From NCBI GenBank assembly GCA_020055645.1, contig CM034550.1, positions 17,993,001 to 18,057,000 on the forward strand: 64,000 nucleotides of DNA, in the 5' to 3' direction. Shown piece by piece: positions 13,880-26,800 of this stretch. Numbering within the stretch: the stretch's first letter is position 1; each line of letters starts with the position of its first letter. Origin of the DNA: Tomocerus qinae (lineage: Eukaryota > Arthropoda > Collembola > Entomobryomorpha > Tomoceridae). The position numbers were made by a program, and so were the translations under genes. Below the pieces are notes generated by a model. The model saw nothing but the letters and a program-made list of their open reading frames with translations, was not told the origin of the DNA and did not search any database.

Positions 13880-16590
13880 ATGTTGGGAAAAGAACTTCTA
13901 ATCCGTGTCTTTGTGCTAAGTGCTTTGTGTTCTTTGGTGCTCGGTAGTGCAATAGGAATAGCGACTGTTAATAAAACTGCGGCCAGCAATTCCTCAACTA
14001 ATCTGCCCATTGCGAGGATAATCTTACGACATAATACCCACGATGTACACTTAGTTAACGAAACAGTAATCAATGATGTTCCAAACACTATTACTACACT
14101 TAAGGAAGACTCCATTGCTAATAGCAGTCTGCTCTTGGAATGTGAAGCCAATTTTCCAATACTTTGGCAATATGATGGCGATGGTGTAAGACGCTTAAAT
14201 TCATTTCAACCCAAAACAAAATAACAATGATAATAGATTCAGGTTGTTGTGTATTCTAATACTGTTTTATATTTATAGTATCCAGACTCTCTTTCTTTTG
14301 CGGAAACCAGAAGGAATTTCACTAAGTTTGAAGATACTTCGACATACCGGTTTTATGCAAGTGTTCACTTAGTCCGGGTTAAAGAAGCCAACACTGGAAA
14401 GTATACCTGCATGAAAATTGGGGAAAATAGCCCGAGTGTGTTTTACTACCTATTTATTACAGGTTGGTAATGATAATTAAGTAATTTACTGGCATATAAA
14501 CAAAAAACTTTAGAGACACTTTTGATTTTACACATTACAGGGGATGAAGTTTTCCTTGATTTTATCAAACCAAACGTAAGAGCCAAGGAAAATGAATCTA
14601 AAGTAATTTTGCCATGTCGGGTTACTGATCCGAATATAAATGTCTACTTGGGAAAATATGATGAAAATAAGGTGAGATACTATTACCCACAAATGAAAAA
14701 TGAAATTTGAATGCTTTACATCATACAATACAAGTTTATTTTATTCACAGGCTGCGTTGAAGCAGTTTTACCCGGATAATTCATCTTTGGTTTACGATTC
14801 TAGCATTGGATTCACTATGGATATCAGAAAATATCAAAATCCTTGGGGTCTTTACATTTGCAATCCTAATCGAGCAGGAAAAGCATTCAGAACACTATTG
14901 CTTCCTCCGAAAAGTAATAATTCTTGTGTTTTCTTTCGCTAAACATGCGTATGGAGGATGTAAACAATAATATAGAACCGGAAAATGTAACTACTGTGTA
15001 ATAAGAGTATAATCAGCAATTTTTATGATACGCTGATTACATAGTTAAAGACCAACACAGTTAGCTTTATCATGCCTCCAGCCTTTAACTCATAAGCTCT
15101 GAGAATATTTATTTGCTAATTTCAAACAGCTAAGGAAGTTCTGGCTACACCATCTCAAAGGATTGTTCTTAAAGACTACAAAACGGAAACTTTTAAGTGT
15201 GAAGCGAGAGAAAAGTTCTACATGACGATCTCAGGAAACTTCATTCCTACTATTAATTACGAAAAGAATGAAAATTCCGAATTCCCTTTTGTTGCTTCCA
15301 TTGAGATCACCAAACCAGAAAACTTTTCTAATCATACCATTATAACTTGTACTGCAGTTCTGGGAAAACGAGAATTGCATCGATGGGACTACACAACTTA
15401 TCGTGAGATACGCAAATTATTAGCAACTGAAATATTGCCCATATATCTACTAAATGTATAAATATATTAAATTAATCTTTCTTCGTTAATTTTTCAGACG
15501 AAAGGAAAATGAAATTCTCTTATGACGAAAAATTGAGATCTTTTCTTTGTTGTATTGACTCGGCCGAGTTGCCAGAAATGTACTTGGTCCCCATGTGCTC
15601 TTCTGTCATGGAATGTCAAATTCAAAAGCATTGTACCAAAACTAAAAAATATCCATGCATTGAGAAAGCTAACGAAACAATCAGTGATGTACCTTCTGGC
15701 TGTACGGCATTTCCAGTTCACGCAGATACTGGACACCACAACGGAATGTTTGTTTGCTCTGTAGGGGCATTCGAAGACGAAGACAGAATACAAAATGAAT
15801 TTTACTTTTCATTCATTAAAGATAAACCAGGTTAGTAGAAAACCATTCCCATTCAATTTTTAAAGAAATTCAATCTAATTATTTGTACTTATTATCCACT
15901 CGTTTAATATCGGGACTGATTATGAATTTCGCGCAAATTTTTGAGGGTTATTGTTACCAGTTGCTTGCGTTACTATACTTCACTTCACAACAGTAGGCAC
16001 TTAACATTAGGCGGAGTTATTATGACGTCAAAGTATTTATAATTTCCGTTTATACAATACACATCTTTTTTGTATTTAGTGATGAATTTTGAAGATGAAA
16101 GAATTCAAACCGAAGACATTCTTAGAATTACAAAAGTTCACAATGGTTCTATATATGTTAATGAAGAAGTAGAAGTGTCTTGCACACCAAATCGTTTCTT
16201 TTTCTCCAAAGATTATCTCTGGGGCTTCCGAAGAAAGAATAACACGGTGCAAATTGTTCCGAAAGGTAATAATATAATTATGTTTTCCCAAATCTTATAT
16301 TACTACAATGAACTTTATGATGATGCACAAGAAATAATGAAATCATCTCCCATTTCATTAATACTGAACAAATAGACCGTGGACTAACCTTTTATTTTCT
16401 TTTTCATTTACCAGATTTATTGAAAGAAACATTGGTGACGAATGTTGGCCTTCTCCCACCAACCAAAGTTCATACAATAGTTTTTCCAGATAAAGATATT
16501 ACTGAACTGATTTGTTTTGCACCAATTTGGAATTCTGCCACAAAATGGAAGAACACAACAATTCCTGTGACGATTTTAGATGACAAATAA
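13880..16590 (+). CDS. Gene B: secreted Ig-superfamily protein, one module
   Basis: Eight exons: 13880-14185, 14279-14462, 14541-14671, 14751-14913, 15130-15402, 15498-15830, 16080-16265, 16415-16590; 583 residues, in frame throughout. This is the simplest full copy of the module. A signal peptide (residues 1-23) is followed by Ig1 (30-163, CEANFPILWQY to GKYTC), Ig2 (164-261, PCRV, YDSSIGF, LYIC), Ig3 (262-352, FKCEAREK to ITCTA), the cysteine domain (353-463, FLCC-x14-C-x4-EC, more Cys, FVCSV) and a last Ig (464-583, VSCTPN to ICFAP). Nearly all introns are phase 1 or 0 at domain borders. There is no transmembrane segment or kinase, so this isoform should be secreted. Ig2 carries the [FY]-[DE]-x3-GF..Y-x-C pattern of PDGFR/VEGFR D2. 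The stop codon overlaps an AATAAA at 16586. An alternative last exon lies downstream (16850-17085). Confidence 0.87.
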
Positions 16591-16849
16591 ATGCAAATTT
16601 TGTTGTACATATTATACATGCATTCCCATTTTATCATTCATTTTTAACCGGACTATTACCGGACTGTATTATCCTTTTAATTACAAAAACAACAACTGTT
16701 GTCAATATTTTGGTGCTGACTGGTGGGTTAAAAACAATCTACGATTATGTGTTCATTATTATAGTAAGATTTTGCTAATGATTTGTAAATGACGATATTG
16801 GCAATTCCATTGGGATATGCAAGTCGCATTATCTGCACCTAGCATTTAG

Positions 16850-17085
16850 CAACTTCATTGAGAACTAAAATTGAGACATTACCATATTTTGTAAATTGTA
16901 ATTTGAAGTTTACAAAAGTGATGAATGAAGTCATTTCACGTGAATACAACATGAAAATCACATTCTCTAACCATGATTTCCTCTGTTGGAGAAACAAAGG
17001 GTGGAATAATTTAGATGTGAATGTTGCGTCTGTGAGCAAGGTGCTAATGATAAGTATTTGTTGTCTTATGCTAATATTCATGTAG
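16850..17085 (+). CDS. Candidate alternative last exon of gene B with hydrophobic tail
   Basis: After a TTTAG acceptor, a phase-1 reading frame of 79 codons matches the phase-1 donor that ends gene B exon 7 at 16265. Its middle resembles the normal last exon: MKITFSNHDFLCW, then GWNNLDVNV, against LICFAP then KWKNTTIPVTI in the standard exon. It differs by ending in a run of hydrophobic residues, VLMISICCLMLIFM, directly before the stop. Such a tail after small residues (NVASVS) could be a GPI-anchor signal or a tail anchor. An AATAAA follows at 17165. It could instead be a decayed piece of a duplicated gene. I infer mutually exclusive last exons, soluble versus membrane-bound; transcripts are needed to show it. 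Confidence 0.5.
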
Positions 17086-18229
17086 TAAACTATTGATTCA
17101 GTTATTATTATTGTTGTTCCAACTTAGCATGTTTCAAAGTTCAGAGTATAGCTGTGAAAAAACAAATAAATAACAAGATAGATATTAATAGCAGACGAAC
17201 ACGTTTTTTCATCGTGTTAAAAGCGTTAAGCCAGAAAAATCCAGATTTTTAGACAATATTATTGCTTCAGTGGCAATTGACACTTCAAAAGCAAAAATTC
17301 CAGGATGGATTTAAATTTTTCCTCTGGTTGCGGATGTTTTTGCTAAAGTCAATGTTTTCTGATTCAGTACCATTTGCTAAATACTTTGTTTTTCAATGCT
17401 TATTCACTTCTGTTGAACGCAGTAAATACAATTTACAATGCACAGCAAAGGCAGTTGTGCACAATACTACCTAGGACTTACCTTACCACTATACCAGTAC
17501 TTGAGTACCTCGCTGGCTCTAAGTTGGGCTAATACCATCAACACTAAGTTTCTTTACATATTATTATTATGAAGGTTATGTATTTAGTAACATTTAGTAA
17601 TCACTTTCAAAGGTCTTTCGTAGTCATATTTTGTTCGGAGTTGTTTAGTTTACATTTCCGAAGAGTCCTTATTTAAGTGCTTTCCTCAAACTGCTTTTAC
17701 TTCCCAGTTTTTCTAAATTATAATACTAAGTGATTAAATAACATTTATGCTTTATGCAAACCACGTGTTTGAAATTTTCTCGAGTAAACAACGTAATGCC
17801 ATAATACTGTCAGATTCCAGAAAAGTAAAGCGAAACAACATACCTTTGACCTTTTGCTAATGCTCATCATCCGCATAATTCGCAAAGTTCTTTCCAGAAC
17901 ATCTAGAATTACGTAGTAGATGAAAAAGGTGATTTTCATTAGTTGGTTTGTTAGGAAAATATAATTTGCAAAATTCCTGGTGACGAGCGAGAGTTTTTCA
18001 CAACAACTTGCTAAGAAACTTTTGTTTACGTCTGCCTAATATATTAGCATCTCATTACAATCAATACGATTCTATGATCTTGTCTCGTTTGTTTAAATAA
18101 TAAAAACTGCAAAGGTAAAATTGGATCATAACAAAAGAATTTGTATTTACGTATGAAATTAACGTACCTAACCCAAACAAAAATAGTGCATAATACGTCA
18201 TCCTGAATTCGTTATGACCTTTTGTGGGG
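17086..18229. other. Intergenic stretch
   Basis: About 1.1 kb with no supported gene. Only short AT-rich chance frames are present on both strands. Confidence 0.45.
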
Positions 18230-18235
18230 TATAAA
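18230..18235 (+). promoter_or_regulatory. TATA box of a short transcription unit
   Basis: TATAAA within GGGGTATAAATTG lies about 125 bp upstream of an ATG that opens a small spliced frame. The context, G-rich 5' flank then an A-rich leader, is typical of an RNA polymerase II core promoter. Confidence 0.4.
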
Positions 18236-18357
18236 TTGAGACTTTTCGTTCGATTCAAAATCAAATCATTCTGAACATTCATTCACAAAGCAAAACAAAT
18301 CAAAGCGAGAATTTCACTGCTCCGTTCTCAGTAGAGACAATCTTTTACCACGTCAAA

Positions 18358-18531
18358 ATGGAAGGAGGAAAAGCTGTAAGTACCTACAAATAATTTTAAA
18401 AACGAATCTATATTTAAAAGATTTTTCTAAAATGTAGGGTTTCAAATTGTAAATGGAAAAACTTTAAGTACAACAATCAAATGATGTTGATTTTCTATTT
18501 ACAGATCGTCTTGGTTGGTGTCTACCTGTAA
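18358..18531 (+). CDS. Candidate micro-ORF or signal-peptide exon pair of a short gene
   Basis: ATG at 18358 opens six codons (MEGGKA) to a GTAAGT donor after 18375. A TTTACAG acceptor precedes 18505, where the frame continues IVLVGVYL and stops at 18529. The second exon also carries a GTAAGT at 18528, so the hydrophobic stretch may be the start of a longer spliced signal peptide. One possible continuation from an acceptor near 18640 adds a lysine-rich tail. An AATAAA occurs near 18829. With the TATA box upstream this looks like a compact, possibly inducible gene or a noncoding RNA. The product is unknown. Confidence 0.3.
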
Positions 18532-18849
18532 GTGGCACAAAATATCAAAATGTCATCACGGAAATAATGTTAATCTATCTTTTCACCGACTGAAACATGT
18601 CACTTCAAAATTTGAAATTGGCATTCAAGAGATTCTGGACTACAAAAGGCCGAAAAGAAGAAAAGTCTTTAGGCAAATTCGGCATTACTAGTACAATCAT
18701 TGTTTACTAAACAAATCGAAACTTTTGGTAACAATGTAGTTCGTTCTTTCGTTTATGTATACTGTATATAATTTTTTTACTTTCTCGATATACAAATATT
18801 GTTGAAAAACATGTTTCACAATGAAGAGCTAATAAACATTCTTTGATTT

Positions 18850-19251
18850 CTTCATATGAAAAATGATTTCCATCAGTTATTTCAGATATAAGCTTTAGAT
18901 AATTCTAAAAATGATTCCTCACTTGGTACTTCATACTTTTAATAAAATTGTAATCAGTAATTTCTCCAGAATTGTAATTACCTCTGAGTAATTCCTCCTA
19001 GGATTCATTCTTCCACTCACTATAAGTACTTTATTTATATCATAAGCCCAATAATTCTGAAATTTATAAAATCGGCGGACCCATGATCCGATACTATTAG
19101 CATGGCATTTGGAAAGCTACTCTTAATGATGAATTTTGAATTAAAAATATCCTTACTAACAAAATAATTCAATTCACAATTCGGATTGCATTTATTTTGA
19201 ATGATTATGATAAAATAGCAGTTTATTTGGAGACTTGACTTTTAGTCCCAA
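18850..19251. other. Intergenic stretch between short unit and tetraspan gene
   Basis: About 400 bp of AT-rich sequence, probably 3' UTR of the two convergent units. Nothing else is seen. Confidence 0.4.
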
Positions 19252-20082
19252 TCAAATATTATTATAAATACTAACATTTCGGAATAAAATCGAAACGTAC
19301 AGCATCGAAAAAATTATCAGCACGATATTGCATCCCAAAACAATAGCAAAGGAATTTTTCCCTTGTATTAAAAATGTAAAAAAATATTTGTGAATTGCTT
19401 CAGACGGATTTTCATAAGATCTTGCCGGATCAGTCACAATTGAAACGATAAGAGTTAGCACAAGGGCCACCGTAATAAATCCATTTATTATTAGATAGTT
19501 GCCTGCTTTCCTCATTGTTTTCTGAAAAAATATCAATAAATTGCTTTTATGATTTATGACAAAAATAGTAGGAAAATAAGTAATCTTACTTTTATAGGAC
19601 GATTGTATAGCATCACAAGAGCATTGATAACTTGAGTGAATGCGGCTAGAACGGCTAGAAAAGAACTCCCGATCACCAAAGACTTTGGGCCATACAATCC
19701 ATTAAATTCAATCCGTGTCCCGTTATTCAGATAAATGAATTTATGTTCCATTTTCCGGTTTTCGTATTCCTCTTGACTTGGGTGATAAAATCCAATATAT
19801 GTGAACCAACATCCTGCCAGAAAGGTAACGAAGCCAGAAATCTAGATCATAAAGTATTTTGAGAAATAAAATGTAAATAAAACCATTTAATAATAAAATT
19901 AAATAATGTGCTTGTCTGTATAAATAGATGATAAATAGTCATAACCCGTTAACAAATAGGCTAAACTTTTAAATACAAATACTTACCCCTACTACGCAGC
20001 TATTTATTCGGATTAGTTTCAGTTTCCTATATGAGTCTATCATTTCGGCGGTTTTATGGTAAAAATGACAATTTTCCTCCAT
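19252..20082 (-). CDS. Four-pass membrane protein of unknown family
   Basis: Exons 20082-19987 (coding part), 19841-19590 and 19521-19252, all phase 0, give 205 residues from the chosen ATG (MEENCHFYHK). Four hydrophobic segments are visible: about 31-52 (VVGISGFVTFLAGCWF), 82-108 (LVIGSSFLAVLAAFTQVI), 122-145 (IINGFITVALVLTLIVSIV) and 175-200 (FAIVLGCNIVLIIFSMLYV). The first extracellular-type loop is hydrophilic with an N-x-T site (NNGT). I do not recognise the family; it lacks the CCG motif of tetraspanins and the W-GLW-C-C motif of claudins. The 20124-19987 exon is open upstream of this Met. A further exon ending at 20499 joins it in frame (FQE then NQFIF), so the true start may lie upstream. 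Confidence 0.55.
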
Positions 20083-20124
20083 GTACAAATTAGACAGGAG
20101 AAAGGCAGTAAAAATAAACTGGTT

Positions 20125-20894
20125 CTGTTGAAGGTTATGAAAATAATTTATTCACAAATAAAAAATATTATTTTTACTTTGTCGGTAAAGTAGGTACCAT
20201 ACTATACTACAGTCTATTTTAATACTGAGACTGGTTAAGATGCTCGAGTGTATCTGTTGACTGTTGTGCCATATGTTATAGAAGGAAAGTGATTGTATAA
20301 TGTATATCTCGACCTTAACTGGTAGAAGCTTATTGGTACCTGATGAAATATGGCTGCGTATCAACTAGGAAAACTAATTTAGACAAATTACTGCTATCTA
20401 CATTTAAGAGATACACATGAATATATTTTCATAGGTATAAAGCCAAATCACCATTAGCAAGGAATTACTAAGGATGCAAATATTATGTGACTAATTACCT
20501 CTTGAAACGACTGAATATGATAGTTTGTCGTGTTCTTCTTCTTCGTGTAATCTGTAGATGCATTTATTTTAAGGTGTAACTCAGAGTAGTTACTTGGAAT
20601 AGCGTTATTTTACACAATTATTATGATTTGCACTTCTCTACAATTTAGTTCTAGTATTCAAATACTCCAAATGAATTACCCACAGGGAAATTATATGCAA
20701 ATGTAGTTATATATTTACATTGCAATTAGAGTCTTCGAATAGACAAAATATATTTTACAGTGTAATATACCACTAGTTAACTAGATTTACTCATCCGACA
20801 ATTTAAATACATGTACAATTCTAAGATGAAAACAATAAATACGTAAAAACATTACAAAATTGGATAATACTACTATAACTGAACAATTTCAGTT
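20125..20894. other. Stretch with a possible upstream exon of the tetraspan gene
   Basis: On the minus strand the frame is open from about 20609 to 20499, where GAG meets a GTAATT donor that would join the exon at 20124 in phase 0. It contains no ATG, so it is either 5' UTR or part of a longer coding exon chain. Otherwise nothing is seen. Confidence 0.3.
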
Positions 20895-21910
20895 TTAGGA
20901 TACTTCTGAAAAATATGGCAGATAGTTTGTTTTCCACGCAAATAATGATTTGTTACACTGTTTTCGGTAATCTGTACACTTAAATCTTTTCCCTCGCTCC
21001 TCCGCCTTGATAAAATCGTTTTGGCACTCTCCTTCACTGTTCTTCATGCTAAAAATCAAATTTAGATTTGAAAAATTTTTAATAAATGATAGGTCAAGAT
21101 TTTAAATGAAATAGAACCTGAAAAGTAGCTTCGTTAGCTCCCCGAACAATCCATAAGATTCTATTGAATCAAATTCCTGGAATTCACAAATGGCTCTTAA
21201 AAGGCATTGGCCACCATCAATGCCCGCTACAGATAGAATACCTTCAATCTTTTTCAGTATTTTAATTTTCTGTAGCTGTCCGAGGGTACAGCGAGATTTC
21301 AAGTCGCTCATCAGAGTGTTATTCCCAATGTGCCTCTTTGCTCGCAGACGTTCCGTACTGCTACTGTGCCGAGGTTGAACCGGATAGATGGACTGTCTTT
21401 TCTTGAAATCTCCATTGGTTAACATATCAAGATTCACTAAAAGCATTTTTATTTAAAATTTCTCGTTTAACTTCCTGATTTACTTATCATAAATTATTGA
21501 TTCGCAGAATTCGATTTAAAAAATTTTATGCTCATTGGATTAAATAGAGCAAATTGGATTTGAATGTGGCTGGATGCAGGAAATGAACTCAATTAAGGAT
21601 ATTCCGCATCGAAGGAGTTATCAAAATATTAAATTACAGAAAACTTACACTTAAGAGGTAATTCCAACATCATGTTGGAAGAAAGGCTACCGCCCGGAGT
21701 TTTCCACAAAGGTAAATTTACACTCGAGGATAATGTAATCACAATACCTTTGGGTAAACTGAAATGTCTTTGATGCTCGATCCAAAATAGTTTATCTGAA
21801 AATTGCTTACTAGAGTACCCACCGCCTCGTGCCGCTTGAAGCAGATGTGAAAGAAGAACGAAGATTTTCACCGAGAAAAGAGAACTCAAGATATTTAAAA
21901 GTGTGTACAT
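20895..21910 (-). CDS. DM4/DM12 family secreted protein
   Basis: Exons 21910-21649, 21436-21118 and 21048-20895 join (phases 1 and 2) to 244 residues. A signal peptide is clear at residues 1-26 (FVLLSHLLQAARGGG). The family pattern follows: an N-terminal beta-rich stretch ending in LPKGIVITLSSSVNLPLW, then GGQCLLRAICEFQEF, FGELTKLLF and the C-terminal EGECQNDFIKAE ... CTDYRKQCNKSLF. The Cys-x-x-Arg-x-x-Cys-Glu core and the final C-x3-Y-x3-C-x-x-S-L-F arrangement are the marks of the arthropod DM4/DM12 group. Members are secreted and mostly of unknown function. The stop is set by the spliced frame, not by the longest unspliced frame. Confidence 0.8.
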
Positions 21911-23815
21911 ATTGTTACAATAAATGAATACAATTTTCAGAGAGCTGCAAGATTTTTGTAACGGACATGCCTAAATAAAAGTAATGAAGAAAGTAAATGA
22001 ACAATTTCTGACTTTTATACGTTCTGTCCAATGTAAATTGTGTTACGGGTATGTACAGTAAAAGAATTCATGGTTTTCCTGTGCCCCAAATTATTCTACG
22101 ACCTACAATTTACCTCCTCCCAACTATTTATTGGTTATATATAGCAGAGTAAATTAATGTAGTTTAAAATCAAAATCTTTTACTATTTTACATTGTTGAT
22201 AACTGGCCTAACTATCTTTGCTGCATAAGATCTGTTCATTAGCATTTACCGAAATTACTTCCCTTTTGCAAATTGACAATCACATTTATGTCTCTGTTTG
22301 CAATAAAGATGGCAACAGGTAACTCCCCGTGTTAGATATTCTGTCGTTAAAAAATTACAAAGGTGAAGGAGCGAAATACTCTCGGACATTTTTACCATTT
22401 CAATTTGCAACAGTACTTATTGCTTGCAGTTGATGGCATAATAAATTCCGTACTTAAGAACTTTGTATGCATACACACGGTATTATTAGACCAACTCCTC
22501 ACAGGGAGAAGATACTATTCAAACAAACTATAAACATGACAGTAGTTAACCACACACTCAGTCATCAGCCACCTCATTCAAGAAAAGAACGGAGCTACGG
22601 TAAATTAAATTAAGCCCTTAAATAAATAAATTCATAAAATATTAGTATTTAATTTATGGTTATAGTTATGATGAACAAGAGGCACATAAGCGGGGAGGCC
22701 ACACCGAATATAATAAAATATGTTAAAAGAACAGTGGTAGAGAGAGCAGATAGTAGAATGTATCATTGAATAACATGGTATTACAATGCAAACGAATGCA
22801 AGTGTAAGGATTCTATTTGAATAGGTTAATAGGTATTAAAGTATCAATACATGAAGTTTATTCGGCCGATTGTGTAGCACGATTTATTCAGTAGATTAGA
22901 TATCAAAATGGCTTTTAAAAGATAAAACCCCCAATTTAAATATTTTCTTTGGCTTTTCCTTTTTTGTGGATAGCCATTTACTGATATTGGTTCCGCTTAC
23001 TGTTTCTAGTATAAGATAATAGATAAAAGATATCGTGTCGTTCTATTTCTATGTATAAGAACTTATCAGGGCCCATAAGGCAGTGGTTATTGTTATTTGC
23101 ATATATTTTACATATTAATAAATGCATATTGAAGAATGGAGAATATGCATGTCATTTTCCAACTACTGTTACTGGCTACGTCCTGTCCTGAGTCCTGACT
23201 GCATCATTTCAAATGTTCAGCATAGCATGATATTACATCTACTTTGATCTTTGATTCCTGCTGCATGAAAATTATGTAGACATTTATATCTATGTAAAAT
23301 AGTCAGGTACTTTATTTTATTTTATACTAAGGATAAGTTTTGGAAAATGTGGCCAGTGGATATTATTCTACTGGGAAACTACCGCTGAGAAATACTTTTC
23401 AAGATTTTAACAACCAAGTTTCTTGTTCCTTGAACTGTAATTTGTGGTTCCATACGGCAATCGCTAACCCCCTGATTTGCATAAAACCTCTCCTAACCAT
23501 ATGTTAATACAAACGAATCGTAACATTTAGCGCCCATCCGAACCAGGCTATATTATGCAAATTAGGAGATCAAGCGATTATTTCGTAGGTTGTGAATAGT
23601 TAGTTAGCACTAGCAAGCAGTCAAAGTCATTTCAAAACTGAAATTCGGAGGAACAAAGAATCTAAGAAATCAAAGACTCATCTTGCTTTGCCAGCAGTGC
23701 GTGCGTGCAATTGTGTCCGTTCCGTTGTGTTAGTAAAAGTTTACGAAAGGGAGGTGTAACAGATACAGGGAAGCTAAACTTTGAAGTGAACGTCAATCCT
23801 TGCCCTGGCTCTTGA
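21911..23815. other. Divergent intergenic region
   Basis: About 1.9 kb between the DM4/DM12 gene and the TFIP11-like gene, pointing outward. It should hold both promoters. No exon-like sequence was seen. Confidence 0.5.
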
Positions 23816-26800
23816 ATGGAAAAAACAAGTACAAATGTAACTGCGGTAAGTTCTTCCACTTGTTGACAATTAATTTTAGTAAATAGTTTTGAGCAGTTTT
23901 TGTGTAATATATAGTTAGAAACTATAAATAATACTTTTTTACCGTGTTTTATAGGGACAATTTGGTGACCGCAAACGTAGAGTATCTACATCCCAGTCAA
24001 CCATGGATATACCACTAGAACAGGCAAAAGACTTGAAAAACGTATATGGCAAAGGGGCGAAAATGCTATTAAAAATGGGTTTGCAAGCAGAGCATTTGAA
24101 TAATGCACCTGTAGAAGTAGAAACAGCTAACATGGATCGAAAAGGGCTCGGTAATATTATTTAAACAATAAAATGAAAGTATATAAATATAACTGCATAT
24201 TTGGCTCTTCGGCTGTATTATATCAGATGATCATTTCTGTGTATTCCGTGTAGGATTTTTTTCCAGAGACACCCCCAACCCATTTAAAAGATCTCAACCT
24301 GGATCTTCACAGGCCCAACAACGACCGTCTGTCAGTAAAAAAACTCTGAAAAGGTCAGTTAAGTAGATGTATTATTTATATCTGTATAAATAATTTCTAA
24401 TTACAATACAAGTAATACTATTTTGCTCTTGTGAAAGTGAATTAATTTCGATTTAACCATTTCAGCAACACTAGTCGTGTCTTCCGTACCCCACATATCC
24501 GTAAAGTTAAGAATAAGGGAGAACCTGAAGTGCCTTTGCAAGCCGCGGGTGAAGGAGTATCCAGTTCAAATGAATTAATTGAAGCATTTGGGAATCTGGC
24601 CATTGGAAGTATTTTTGAAGAAAATGAGCAGACAGAGAATTATGAAAACATTAAAGACAATATCCGATTGATCACTGACCATTGTGAAGAGGTGTGTTAA
24701 ATAGTTTATATAAGGCCAATGTTTACGGACGTATTGAGGGCTTTACAGGCGGAACCCCCTCCCCCAAAATGAAATTTAAAAAATTAATTTAAAAAATTAC
24801 GCACATCTCACGGTTATAAACTAATTTTCGTCAAATACCCGAATGTCTTTGCGCTTTGCGTAAATATTAAAAATTTCTGTTTCAATTCTCCCTTTTGGTT
24901 CGGACCGCCATAAGCGTGCATGATTCTTCCAATTCTTCCAAGTTGACCCAAATGCTTGTCAACAGAATTAGAAAAATATTTCATTTTTGCAGGAAATACG
25001 TAAAAATTCCGAAAAAATTCACGCCTCATCGGAAGAACTTGTCATTCTCAAGAAAATGGAGACTGATTTACACCAACGAATTACTAACCAACAAAGATTT
25101 ATCGCAGACCTGGAAAAACTAAAAGCTGTTATTAGCTCAGGATCTCAAGACACAAAAGAGGATAATGAGCAGCGTCTTGACGATTATTTCTTAGTTTTTA
25201 AAGCTATAAAGGTAAACTGAAGTGAAAATATTAATTTTTTACTTGATAAATGAGTCTATATGAATATATTACATACAATGTTATTGTATCTATCTAGGAG
25301 AACGAGTTTGTTTGGGAAACATTAAAATTTTACAGGTATATAGCTCCGCTAATAGTGCCTTTGATAAAAAACGAGATTGGTCCAAATTGGAATCCTTTAA
25401 AGCATCCTATTAAACCTGCCCAATTGTACGTACATTGGAATCATTTGTTATTGGATCAACCAGAGGAATTCGAAATCGTCTTAAGGGAAACGTATATGAC
25501 ACCCTTGAAAAGAAGTATTAGGTATAGCAAAGCTTAATAACACAAACCATAGCTACATTTTAAATGCTTCAATTTTAATTAGTTAAAAAAACATTAAACC
25601 TTTTCTGAACTTAGAAACTGGGACGGAAAAAACCCGCAGCAGATAATACAAATAATAAAAATTTGGTCACCAGTTTTCCCTTCCTCCATGGTAAATGAAA
25701 TCCGGGATGATGTCTGGCCAAAATTCAACGCTTTGGTATCTAGTTGGAATCCATCTGATCAATCTGACTCTTCTATCGTCTCGCCCAGTTGGGTTCGTGA
25801 ATGGAAAAAATTATTTGGTAATGACATCATAAATTTCATGGACGTTTGAATTTGTAAAAATTATAATTTATATCGGTATTTATATACACGTTTTACTTTG
25901 AAAATGTTAGTTAACTTAAGTTTGTGTTTTTAAATTAGATTCGAAATTTCATGTGGCGATTCAGAAGATTTGCGATAAAATCGAAATGACACTTGGGAAA
26001 TGGCATCCCAGTGAAAATTGGGCAACGGAGACACTTTATGAGTGGGAACACATGTTCAATGACAGCCAAAGGAAGCAAATCCTGCAAATAGTTACCATCA
26101 TCTTGGAAAAAAATTTGAATAAAATGAAATTCAATACTGCAAATAGTGAAACAGAAGCTGTTGATGCTACATTAGTATGGATTGACTTTATGTCTCACAG
26201 AAAATTGGCCAAGATTTTTGAGAAATCGTTTTATCCTAATTGGCTTCGGTTTATTGATAAATGGTTGAAATCTAATACCGACTATAGCGAACTTTCCCAT
26301 TGGTATTTGTTTTGGAGAAAAAGAATTCCAGATGAAATGTGGACGTGTGTAGAGGTTCAAGGTAGATGCTCTTCGATTATATATTATGCCACTTCATTCA
26401 ACCTTCAAACCCATTTTGGGTGACACGATATTTGAAATTAAAATATTTTCTTTTGTTTGTAGACAATTTTTCAAAAGCTTTGGACCTAATAAACTCCGCT
26501 TTGGAAGCACAAGAAGTGGTTGACAGTGCAGCTGCTTTGTCTTTGCTGGACGATGCCTCTCCATCCTCATCCCAACCTAGTACAGTGCCTAGTTTACCAA
26601 AATCTAAAAGGGCAACCACTAAAGTAGATGAATGTTTGGTCGACGCAAATAAATTTTTGGATCCCAGTCCCGCAATCTTTAGAGATTTATTGCAGAAAAA
26701 ATGTGCAGAAAACGGAATAATTTTCTTTCCTCTGGGAACTAAACACAATGGAAAACAGATTTACAGATGCAAGAAAGAATCTATTTATTTGGATGGTGGA

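Noticed and set aside
17262-17474. 70-codon frame on plus after gene B
   Set aside because: Phe/Leu-rich chance frame without acceptor, donor or similarity to the module exons, unlike the exon at 16850-17085.
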